Part shown: positions 34,871-44,821 of the stretch, piece by piece
How the letters are laid out: each line of letters opens with the position of its first letter
Position numbering within the stretch: the stretch's first letter is position 1
Assembly: GCF_010093535.1 (NCBI RefSeq)
Contig: NW_022985204.1
Location: 244,013-308,012, forward strand
Reading direction: 5' to 3'
Length of the DNA stretch: 64,000 nucleotides
Origin: Lindgomyces ingoldianus
Taxonomy: Eukaryota; Ascomycota; Dothideomycetes; Pleosporales; Lindgomycetaceae
Notes under the pieces: model-generated
The model's database searches: none
What the model was told of the DNA's origin: nothing
What the model saw: only the letters and a program-made list of their open reading frames with translations
Program-made: the position numbers and the translations under genes

Positions 34871-36504
34871 AGTTTAACTTTATAAAAAAATATTAAAGCT
34901 AAGTATAGCATTTAAAATAATAATATATATAACTTTAATAAAATAAAGTTTATAATAGGCTAGATATTTACTAAAGCAGTTATTATAAGTTTAGAGAGAT
35001 AAAGATAGCTAAAAGTAGTCTAGCTAGGTAACTAGAAGTAGATAACAGCTATTTAGAGCATTAATGCTAAAAAGTAGGCTATTTTACTTTTTATTATTTT
35101 TTAAGGTAGTTACTACTTTTTAAACTAGTATAAAAAAATTTACTTTAAAATTAAGTTATTATAATCTTTAAGCATAGCTAGACTACTAATTAGCTTAGTT
35201 TAGACTAGTTAAAGCACTTTAATGTGCATATAAAAAAGTGTACTATTAGTAGCTACTATTTACTAGTTATTAACAGCTATAAAAGCTATAACTTACTTTA
35301 TTTTTAGTAATACTATAAAGATAATAAAATTATTACTATTTATATACTTTTTTACTTATTGCACTTTTTATAGCTACTTAATATAAGTTATTTTACTTCT
35401 TTAAAAAAAGTGTATAAGTGCTAAGCTAAAAACCTTATATATAACTAAATTACTTATATTATAAAAATAAAGTTTTTACTATACTTTAAAGTAGCTTATA
35501 ATGCTATAATTACTTTTAGTAATATTTAAAAAAAGTTTTAAAGCGCTAAATTAGTTTCTTTTAACTTATAATAAGTTATAAGAAGCTTTAATATAAAGTT
35601 ACACACTTTATTACTACTACTACTTATATATAATAAGCCTTAGTAGTTATAAACCTTAAGTAATACTTTAAAACTTAAGTTATAATTAATACTTATAAAA
35701 ATAAAAATTTAAAAGTATATAAATAGTTTACTAACTTTTATAGTTAAAGTGTTTAAAAAGGGTTTAAAAAAAGTAGTAATAATTATATATAAGCTAGTAT
35801 TAGTGTAATAGAAAATTACTAAGCTTTAAGCACTTAATAAAGCTACTATATAATATAAATTACATAAAAAAAAGTAAATTAAGGTAAAAAAGACTTTAAT
35901 AATTTAAAAAAGCTTATACTTAATAGCTTTAAAGAAGTTTAAAGCGCGCAGTAATAGAAAGAAAGTAAAGAAGCAGGTGTAAGCTAAAGTAAGTAAGCTA
36001 TTCTAAAGGCGCTATAAATAGTGTAATTAGACTAGGCATAACACACAAACATATAAGCAAGAAGCAGAAGTAGTATCTAAATAATATTCTAGGCTGTACT
36101 GTACTATATAGTGCTAGAGCGGGTTGTTATAGGCTATAATAGAGTTTGTTAGGGTGGGGTCTTGGCAAAAGTAAGCGACTCAGGTGTGTGAGCAACTCGC
36201 CCGTGAAGTACGTTAGTAGATAGCATAGATAGCACTAAGGACAAGGTCTTAGAGAAATAGAAGTGTACTGTAAGAGATACAAATCACTGCTAAGTCTCGC
36301 TTGTTAGGATTTATGCTTATATACAAAGCACAGTGTAACAATTCGCTTGAATTGTTTCTATTTAAAGTTACCTAACAAACCTTATATCTAAAGGTTCCTC
36401 GTATCTGCTCTAACCCTGCCTGTAACAATTCTCATAAATCGTTCAATCTCAGGTCGCTCAGAACCTATCCGAAGGGTCCCCATATCGGCCCCAACCCTGA
36501 CTCG

Positions 36505-36919
36505 GCCCTGCCCCCCGCAGTTACCCCTATTTCCCCAAGTATTTAGTTGCACCTCTCCCCTTAGCTAGCTTAGTAGTTTTCTAATATCCTTTTTGTACAA
36601 GGCCTATAGGTGTTAATTGAATTCCTAGGTTATTGAGTCCCCACGCACTCCCATATGCCTCTGAGTGGATTCCTGCCGCATTCGGACCCATTGTCTTGCC
36701 TGCGCCGTTACACTGCCCTGCCCCCTGCTGTACCCCTATTCTCCTAAGTATTTAGTCGCACCTCTCCCCTTAGCTAGCTTAGTGGTTTTCTGATATCCTT
36801 TGTACAAGGCCTATAGGTGTTAATGGCATTCCTAGGTTTCTAAGTCCCCACGCACTCCCATATGCCTCTGAGTGGATTCATACCGCATTCGGACCCATTG
36901 TCTTGCCTGTGCCGGTTAG
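36505..36919 (+). repeat. Tandem duplication, two ~205-210-bp units
   Basis: Units at 36505-36714 and 36715-36919 begin GCCCTGCCCCC and share CCTTAGCTAGCTTAGT, GTACAAGGCCTATAGGTGTT and CACGCACTCCCATATGCCTC. They differ by scattered substitutions and small indels. This is an ordinary-GC patch inside the RIP island; duplicates this short may escape RIP. Confidence 0.8.
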
Positions 36920-37275
36920 GTGAGGCCATACTGGCCTGTTTTAGGATATCCAGGCTTATAATTTAACTAAGCTAAGTGTGTAATTTATTTATAAAAGCTT
37001 TTTAGCATGTTAATAGCATAGTGTTTTATTAAAAACATTATAAAAGGCTATAACTAGTGTGTTATAAAAAGCGTGTTGTATCTTATTTAATAGTTTAAAG
37101 TGTAAGTTGTAATCTAGCTTCTTTATAAGGTTTATATTGTGTTGTTGTTAAACTATTATGTTATATTATAAACAAGTGCATAGTTTTAATAGTGTCCTAG
37201 CAGAGTAGCTAACTCGCCTGTGTGGCTAACTTGCATGTAACTACTTTTCTATACTTTATACTTTCTACATCTAGT

Positions 37276-37560
37276 TGTTACGAATGAAAAGCAGCAAGCT
37301 GTGGTAACCAAGCAGAAGTCGCTGGAAGCATGCAAATGTCTGAAGGACTGGCATGAGGGGAACACGACGATGCGCGGGGCAGCTTATGTTCCAAGTCACG
37401 TGACAACAGTCGCAGCTGACGCTGGCTTGGCAACGACCAAGCGGAGGAACGAAGGGATATATAAAGGACATAGATCTCCTAGCTAGGTTGTCTCTTCGTA
37501 GTTATTCTTAAATCATATCTTGATTATCAGGTTGGAGGAACACCTCCTAATTATTGTCAC
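37276..37560 (+). repeat. Possible LTR fragment upstream of the NLR gene
   Basis: Starts TGTTACGAATG, contains GTCACGTGAC and a TATATAAAG box near 37457, and is organised like the patch at 10672. The 3' boundary and target duplication were not identified. It could instead be part of the NLR gene's 5' region. Confidence 0.3.
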
Positions 37561-38109
37561 TGTACGATCGTCAAGACACCGCGTCCCACTCGCACACGCT
37601 AGTGCAAAATACACAAGTCCTAACTACCTTCTTACTATCTTTCTACGAACTATCGTTCATCCCAACGAACGATACGCCTCCCCCACATTTGGTTGAAAGA
37701 AAGAGAAGTAAACGAAGACATAACACTACCCTAGTGCTACGCGAGGCCGTGTATTACGTACTAAAACATGGTACCCTTGTTAGCCGTTAACTGTACAGAG
37801 GTCGATGATAGGCCCTAGCTTACCGCCCTCTGTGAAAAGGTAACTATTGCTGCTTTTCTTGTTTATTATCCTAACGGTGTACCCTGTAGGTAAGCAGAAA
37901 GGGGATGGAATATTAGAAGTAAGGCTTTAAGTCATGCGGCCAAGGCGGGAACTTCCGACTGCGCCACGACCCAGTTCAGCTCCCGTTCCTGCCTTGTCCC
38001 TTTTCTATCTTTCTGTCAACTTCATGCTCTTAACACAAAACTGTTTTTGTTAATAGCTTTGTAGATACTCTTCCTTACCTACAGCTACTTTCCTACCTTC
38101 AGCCTTTTC
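37561..38109. other. Upstream region of the NLR gene, no gene seen
   Basis: Ordinary-GC sequence with only short unassigned open frames. A pyrimidine-rich tract runs up to the ATG at 38110. Confidence 0.4.
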
Positions 38110-41100
38110 ATGCGTCTCCTCAAAGTGGAAGATAACGGCGAGTTCAGCCTCACTGAGTTCTTCGGCAACAACATTCCACCTTATGCTATTCTTTCGCATA
38201 CTTGGGGGGCTGACCATGACGAAGTTACTTTGCAAGACTTAGTGAAAGGCACAGGGAAGACGAAACCAGCTGGCTATAGAAAGATCTTATTTTGCAGGAA
38301 ACAAGCTGCTAATGACGGCCTCAAATACTTCTGGATCGATACTTGCAGCATTGATAAGTCGAGCAGCGCAGAGCTTTCAGAGGCAATCAATTCTATGTTC
38401 CGCTGGTATCACGAGGCGGCTAAATGCTACGTATACCTATCCGACGTTTCGATCGGTGACTCCGTCACAAACGACCCATTCTTGCAGCAAACATGGAAAC
38501 GAGCCTTCCAACGCAGCAGATGGTTCACCCGGGGCTGGACGCTCCAAGAGTTACTCGCCCCAGCATCAGTTGAGTTCTTTTCCGCGGAGGGCAATCGACT
38601 TGGAAGCCGACTTGAACTTCTACAAGAAATTCACGACATTACAAGTATTCCCATCCAAGCACTTCAAGGAAACCCTTTATCTCAGTTTAGTGTCGATGAG
38701 CGGATGTCCTGGGCAGCCAGCCGCAAGACTAAGCGTGAAGAGGATGCGGCATACTGTCTACTAGGCATTTTCGATATCCATATGCCGCTTATTTACGGCG
38801 AAGGGCGGCAGAAGGCATTGAGTAGACTCTTGAAGGAGATTTGGGAATCCTGTAAAGATGGATCGCCGGCTCTTCCATCAATGCTTTCCACAGTACCCTA
38901 CATTAGAAATCCGGACTTTGTGGATCGCCCCAATATCCTAGCTTGGATCCGTGAAAAGGGTGTAGCACCAACCGACCGCGCATCTCTCGTTAGTCGAGGC
39001 AGCTTAGGGAAGCCTACTTCTCGTATTGCCCTTGTAGGAGTAGGGGGGGTAGGGTAGGTCTCCTATACCCGGAAATTAAGCGCCAAAAATAATTCTTGTA
39101 GCAAGAGCCAAATTGCGATTGAATACGCCTACTCTATTGGCGGCCCTCCCAGTACACTTATCCTTTGGGTGTATGCGGGTAGCAGGGCTGGATTAGAGCA
39201 GAGCTACAGAGACATCGCAGACGCCAATCGTATTCCGGGCCGAGATCAGCTTGGGGGAGATATTCTCGGGTTAGTCAGGAAGTGGCTCAGAACTGAATGC
39301 CAAACGCCTTGGGTAATGATACTAGATAATGTAGATGACCGAAGCATGGCTGAGTACGTGGATAAATTCATTCCTCAAAACGGGTTTGTCCTCGTTACAT
39401 CTCGAAACGAAGACGCTGCCGCTTACCTGGTGGGCGACCACACGAATATCATTACTGTAGGCCCAATGAGAAACGAAAACGCTCTAGCTCTTCTCCGAAA
39501 GAAGCTACGACGAGAGGTCGAATGGGACGACGGTAAAGCATCTGACCTCGTCAGAGCCCTTGACCATATCCCGCTGGCAGTCTCTCAGGCTGCCGCATTC
39601 CTTAACGACAAGGCTTCAAAGTACAGTCTTTCTCGATACCTTGATGAAATAAGAATAGAAGGAGAAAAGGGTGGCTTCCTTGAAAAGGCCTACAGGGATC
39701 TCTGGCGAGACTTAACAGACTTTGAGCAAGCAAACTCTGTTGTTCTGACCTGGCACAAATCTTTCCGTAGTATTCAAGCAGAAAGACCTACTGCAGCCGC
39801 ATTGCTCTCGGTGCTGAGTTTCTTTGACCGACAAGAGATCCCAGAAATTCTGGTGTACATCTCCGGAGCGCGATCCCACGGGTTACTATTCTATGGCTGG
39901 TGGCTATCTAATCGAACCATTTATAAAGTTCTCATTGCTGTTGGAGGCATTATTGCAACAGCAAGTTATCTCAGTATACAGCGTTATCTTATGATATTGC
40001 TCTTAGCAATCCCCGGAACGTTCATGTAGGATCTCTTCTGTAAAATTTGCAAGTATTTTACTGACTAAACTTTTAGATTCCTCCCTAGTATATCCACCAC
40101 TATACAAGTGTACGCACGGGAATCACTACAAATCCTCCGAGCATTCTTTGAGAGTTTCTATCATATAAGAAACATTAGCAGGGACGACATTGACGAAGAT
40201 ATATATTTGTTAAAGAAATATGCCTTTCTCTCCCAAGATGTCAAATCGAATGGCTACCGGATGCATCGCCTTGTACAGCTCTCACTACGGAAGTGGCTAG
40301 AGAGCACTAGCAGGTTTACACGGACTAAAGAGGAGAGTTTGCTGGCGATACTTGAGGCGTTGCCTACCCCAGATCAAGAAGATTGGATTAAGAGCAGAGT
40401 ATTGCTTCCTCACGCCGAGGCCATCCTTAGCTTCGCCCCATTCCGAAAACCATACCTGCTACCTTACACAACCCTGTGCCACACGACAGCTTACTATGCT
40501 AGAGCATGGAAAGGACACCAAGCGCTCCAGGGAACCGTCAAAACTGCCGCTACAAGAACACAGACGTTATTTAATCCAAAAGATGTGCTTGCGCTAAATT
40601 GTGGGTTTAGCTTGTCGTGGCTATTTCTGGCTGATGGAAAATACAATGAAGCCGCAAAATGGGCTAGACAGGTCCTAGAAGGGCGTGAAATAGTCCTTGG
40701 TCCTGATAACTTGGACACACTGTCAGCTTACAGTTCTTTAGCTTTAATGCTACGGTATCAAGGAAAATATCAGGAAGCAGAGCTGATTTCGCGAAAAGCA
40801 AGAATCGGTTTCAAAACAGCGCTTGGTATCGACCATCCTAAAACTCAAAAAAGCAACAATATCCTAGCATCAATCCTCTTATTCCAAGGGAAATACAAGG
40901 AAGGCGAGAAGTTGTTTTTAGAGTTAGTAAATGCACAGAAGAGGGTGCTTGGAGAGGAGCATCCAGACACGCTGACCAGCATGGGCGACCTGGCGTTAAC
41001 GTATGGCGATCAAGGCCGGTGGAAGGAAGCCGAAGAGCTGGGCGTGCAAGTGATGGACACGAGAAAGAGAGTGCTTGGGGAGGAGCATCCAGACACGCTG

Positions 41101-41781
41101 ACCAGCATGGGCAACCTGGCGTCAACGTTTTGGGATCAAGGCCGGTGGAAGGAGGCCGAAGAGCTGGAGGTGCAAGTGATGGAGACAAGAAAGAGAGTTC
41201 TTGGGGAGGAGCATCCAGATACGCTGACCAGCATGGGCAACCTGGCGTCAACGTACAGGAGTCAAGGGCGGTGGGAGGAGGCCGAAGAGCTGGAAGTACA
41301 AGTGATGGAGACGAGAAAGAGGGTGCTTGGGGAGGAGCATCCAGATACGCTGACCAGCATGGGCAACCTGGCGTCAACGTACAGGAATCAAGGCCGGTGG
41401 AAGGAAGCTGAAGAGCTGGGCGTGCAAGTGATGCACGCAAGAAAGAGGGTGCTTGGGGAGGAGCATCCAGACACGCTGACCAGCATGGGCAACCTGGCGT
41501 CAACGTTTTGGAATCAAGGTCGGTGGAAGGAGGCCGAAGAGCTGGGGGTGCAAGTGATGGAGACGAGAAAGAGGGTGCTTGGGGAAGAGCATCCAGACAC
41601 GCTGACTAGCATGGCCAACCTAGCACATACCCGGAAGTCCCAAAGCCAGAATGAAGAAGCAATCTCCTTCATGAAAAAGTGCTTTAAGCTACAGAAGCAG
41701 ATTCTTGGCCCTCACCATCCTAACACAGAGTCTTCACTCGAAGCTCTAAACAGGTGGCAAGTGGACAATTTAGAGATATAA
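38110..41781 (+). CDS. HET-NB-ARC-TPR protein (fungal NLR, incompatibility type)
   Basis: Signal-transducing STAND/NLR protein of the class linked to allorecognition and programmed cell death in fungi. Model: join(38110..39053, 39102..40025, 40077..41781), 1190 aa. The N-terminal HET domain (about 25-260) shows AILSHTWG, WIDTCSID and RGWTLQELLAP. NB-ARC follows: P-loop GVGGVGKS, rebuilt exactly by removing the 48-bp intron; Walker B WVMILDNVDD; VLVTSR; and a GLPLA-like HIPLAVSQ. The C-terminal half has TPRs, the last five or six nearly identical. The second intron (51 bp) has an ideal GTAGGA donor and GACTAAAC branch; splicing makes an in-frame linker between NB-ARC and TPR with two hydrophobic stretches (about 585-630), which is unusual. 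An antisense open frame through the repeats is a shadow. Next to a RIP island, a common place for such genes. Confidence 0.88.
40945..41700 (+). repeat. Coding tandem TPR repeats, 126-bp near-identical units
   Basis: Units start at 40945, 41071, 41197, 41323, 41449 and 41575 (last one diverged), each 126 bp = 42 aa, the TPR_10/TPR_12 period. The core RVLGEEHPDTLTSMGNLAST is constant. Changes cluster at the two to three residues after it (YGD, FWD, YRS, YRN, FWN), at LG/LE before VQVM, and at the residue or two after VQVM (DT, ET, HA). Confidence 0.92.
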
Positions 41782-41917
41782 AATCTAATGCTGCTTTTAG
41801 TTGTAGAATATAAAGCTCGTGCACATGCAAAACAGGCTAAGCTAAGTAATCATGCTTGCTCGTGTTACTTGACAGTTGTGAGAGTAACTTGCCACCAGAT
41901 TTTGCCACCGCAGACAG

Positions 41918-42260
41918 GGAGGACGGCCGATCCGCACCTCCCACAGTGTCGTGAGATGAAGAATTCTGGAGGTATTTATAAGAGGGAGTCAAATTGACCG
42001 GTAGTATGTTCGAGGTTGAGTTAGCTGAGAGCTTGATTATACCTACCTTGTACTTACCACATAGCACTGATAGCTGGTGAGCCAACCCCTCCAACTGTGT
42101 GGGTCTGCTCAGCCCCCATATAAATCCTAGAAGAGAACCGGGAGCTAAACTAGGCACAACTAGGCCATCGGTCAACTTAACTCCCTCTTATACATACCTC
42201 CAGAATTCGCCATCTCACAAATGTATCGCTAAAGTGTGTCTGCCACCCTCCCTGCTTGTG
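41918..42260. repeat. Inverted repeat pair, MITE-like
   Basis: The segment 41951-42000 (GTGAGATG...GAATTCTGGAGGTAT onward) recurs inverted at 42169-42218 with roughly 85-90% identity. Weaker inverted similarity extends outward through the CAGGGAGG blocks to about 41918 and 42260. The loop is about 168 bp. No gene inside. Exact ends and target duplication not resolved. Confidence 0.6.
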
Positions 42261-43869
42261 ATAGCATTATCTAGTAGCATCCAAATTATTACCACCTATA
42301 TTACTCTATACCCACTTTCAAATTCCAGCCATGTCTGAATGAGCACTAGTTTTAGATACTACCAAAAGACGCAGCCTCGAAGTCGGCTCTTAGGTTACTA
42401 GCTCCATGCATGTTGAAAATGGTAAGGGCACGATAAGGCTAACTCCGCTAGCAGCTGTACCCGTCATCCGCGTCTTGGTTGAGCAGGACCTCTAATGCTT
42501 TTTGCAGATCGCTCGCATTTCGTTCCCTCCAGAGGTGACCTTTGACGTGTTGCAGTCCATTACCTTGAACCAAACAACTATTATTTTACCCCACCTAATG
42601 TGACTTTTGAGTGGGGTCTGAGTTATGAGAGAAGCGATGTATTGTAGACTAAGGGTCCGAGTTGCTTTTTCATATAATAATAGTGTGGGACACCAAGCTC
42701 TGAGTTGATTGTGCACCCCATCGCAAAGCCTTCGGGATTACACCCAAGAAGCAGAAGGCTTAGAAATCTGCCCTATATATTGTAACAACTTCCTCCCTCT
42801 AGCCTTAAGCCGGCTGAACATACGATTTGGGTGGGAACGTTCGTTATGAAGGCCGCCGGGCTCGCTGTTCGGGTCGTCATCAGGGCTCATGTGGAGATGG
42901 TAGCTTACGTTCGTCGCTAGATTGAATGGTGCGGTCGGTCGCTGCGAGATTTCGTCGTTTGGAGATGATATGCGACTGGCGAGTCAGAAGGAAAACAACT
43001 TGTCTTACTTGAATAGTGCAATCGAAAGCCCGCCACTTAATGAAAAATTTCGCCTGTTTTTGACTAAGGCTATACATTGATGTACAAGTCAAGGGGAACT
43101 TCAAAGAGCAAAATGTTGCCTACTCCTTCCCCGACCTAGTCGGCCCAGGGCTTCCAACGGGCCGTACTACGGTCCGTACAAAGTGAACCGTAACGGTCAC
43201 GTGTTCAGTACGAACGTACCGAGTTCGTGAGCCGTACCGTACGTTTAATGATGCCCTAGGTACGGTACGTAGTACAGATCGTATTACCCTTTTAGGAAGT
43301 TTGTATAGGGGTTCTGGAGGGGTATAAGGGCTCTGGCGAGCAGGAGGCCTACAGACGCTTAAATCTCTTTCTAAGGGTTTTAATCTATCCATCTGTCTGT
43401 TGTCTTAAAAATGCCTATTATAGACTATTTTTTATTGCAGAGTTATCTATCCACGCCTTTTATAGCCTTACAGGCCTTATCTAGTCCTATCTGCTCTTGT
43501 TACTAGGGAGAACTAGTTAATTAGACCTTAATCTTGCGTCTCTAGAGACCTATAGTCTTAGCTGTTTTAACTAGAGTACAGCGTACTTTAATTGAATTGT
43601 ACTACTTGTACAGATCACGTGAGCCGTAACAGTTACGATACGTACACCTACCTCTCCTCCTCCCTGTCGTACGAACGTACACAAATCTCACCCGTACAGG
43701 CCTCAAAATCGCCCAATCGTGCAGTACTACGCCTCGTTGGAAGCCCTGCAGTCGGCCTATATACCCCAGCGGAGAAGGATTGCTTCTCGAAATTTGTCGT
43801 TGGATTTCTGTACCCTATGCTCAAGGCCATTAACCCATTCCTCGACTAGGATACTTGCCCTCGGTTTAG
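42261..43869. other. Spacer with palindrome-rich GTACG segments, no intact gene
   Basis: Mostly non-coding. About 43150-43290 and 43600-43680 are rich in CGTACG/GTAACGGT-type short palindromes, and CGTACGAACGTAC-like words occur in both (near 43208 and 43668). The stretch between them is AT-rich, perhaps a decayed insertion. Confidence 0.4.
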
Positions 43870-44164
43870 TGATACACAGAACCCCGACTCTACGTCGGAG
43901 GATAAATATGTACGCAAAAAAAGGCTCCAGAAATTCGTAACATTTGTCAGAACTTTGTTCGCAACAGGGCTCTTCATTGGAGCCTTGTGGGTTCTTTTGC
44001 GTGCGGGTAATCATATGCTGACGAAACTCGCAACCGTTATAGGTTTCGTAGTAGCGTTTGCTTCTTGGGTAGGATTTCTAACTACTCCACAACGGAAGGA
44101 TATAATTGCAGCCACTGCGCCATATGTAGCTGTTCTAGTAGTTTGTATGAGTCAGGTAAAGTAG
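43870..44164 (+). pseudogene. Fragment of a DUF6594-like membrane protein gene
   Basis: An open stretch encodes about 97 residues ending at a stop at 44162-44164: a basic segment (KYVRKKRLQKFVTF), then three hydrophobic segments with TGLFIGALWVLLRAG, VIGFVVAFASWVGFLT, a TTPQRKDIIAATAPY link and VAVLVV. This is the arrangement of the C-terminal membrane domain of fungal DUF6594 proteins. The much longer N-terminal part is missing, and upstream DNA is repeat-like, so I read it as a truncated relic. A small standalone membrane protein starting at the TTG/ATG-less 43955 region is less likely. Confidence 0.45.
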
Positions 44165-44821
44165 CACAAAAGACTTAAGAATCTGTCGTACTCATATCTT
44201 ATGGCCGATACTTATTTTATTACCATATACCATTTCGGCTTCTATTCCGAGTATCGCATAACATGACAGGCCGCAATCCCACGCCTCAACCACTCCCGTT
44301 CTCTGCTTTTGGTTTACACTTGTCATGACCATATTATGGGGCAGGAAGAGCGTGGTGGTTGAGTATGGCCACAAACAGTCGCCTGTTCGAAGAATGTCCC
44401 AACCATACGCAAATGTTTGCTGCCCCTAAATTTTCCGTCCAGGAAGTCTCTTACTTCTCCATAGAAGTAATATCGCTTATAATCGTTTTAATATAAATGA
44501 ATTTAGCAATTCTAGAAGCCCTGTTCGCACCAAGTCTGCGCACTGGCAGCAGGGCCTGCTATAACATTTCAAGTGTGGGAACATTTAGTCAGAAACGCGA
44601 GGAACTGCTCTGTACACGCAGTGGCCGCTTCTGTATTCATTTCCGTGCCTTTCAATTCTCTTCTCACCTGCTTGATCGTGTCCCTACGTTCTTGCCCTTC
44701 TGGAAAGATTCGATAAAGTCTTTTCACCATCTGAATGATTTGAAATCCTCTGATATCCCCGTCTCTATTGTGGCTAATTGTCCGCAATTTCCCACATTTC
44801 ATGCCATAGGCGGTCATCAAC

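Larger units (their letters stand above)
31561..37260. repeat. Second RIP-degraded AT-rich island
   Basis: About 5.7 kb of AT-rich, TpA-rich DNA with no real gene. It contains a foldback element with a nested solo LTR (32385-33740), another rearranged copy of that element (about 34180-34870), a further copy of its end at about 36160-36215, and a less mutated tandem duplication (36505-36919). It separates the metabolite cluster from the NLR gene. Confidence 0.8.

Noticed and set aside
36505..36919. CRISPR-like array
   Set aside because: Only two long, imperfect tandem copies without spacers, in a eukaryotic genome.
37554..37790. 78-aa frame before the NLR gene
   Set aside because: No recognisable domain and next to an LTR-like fragment; probably chance or retroelement debris.
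40838..41503. 221-aa minus-strand open frame opposite the NLR
   Set aside because: It is the antisense shadow of the 126-bp TPR repeats; its periodicity is theirs.
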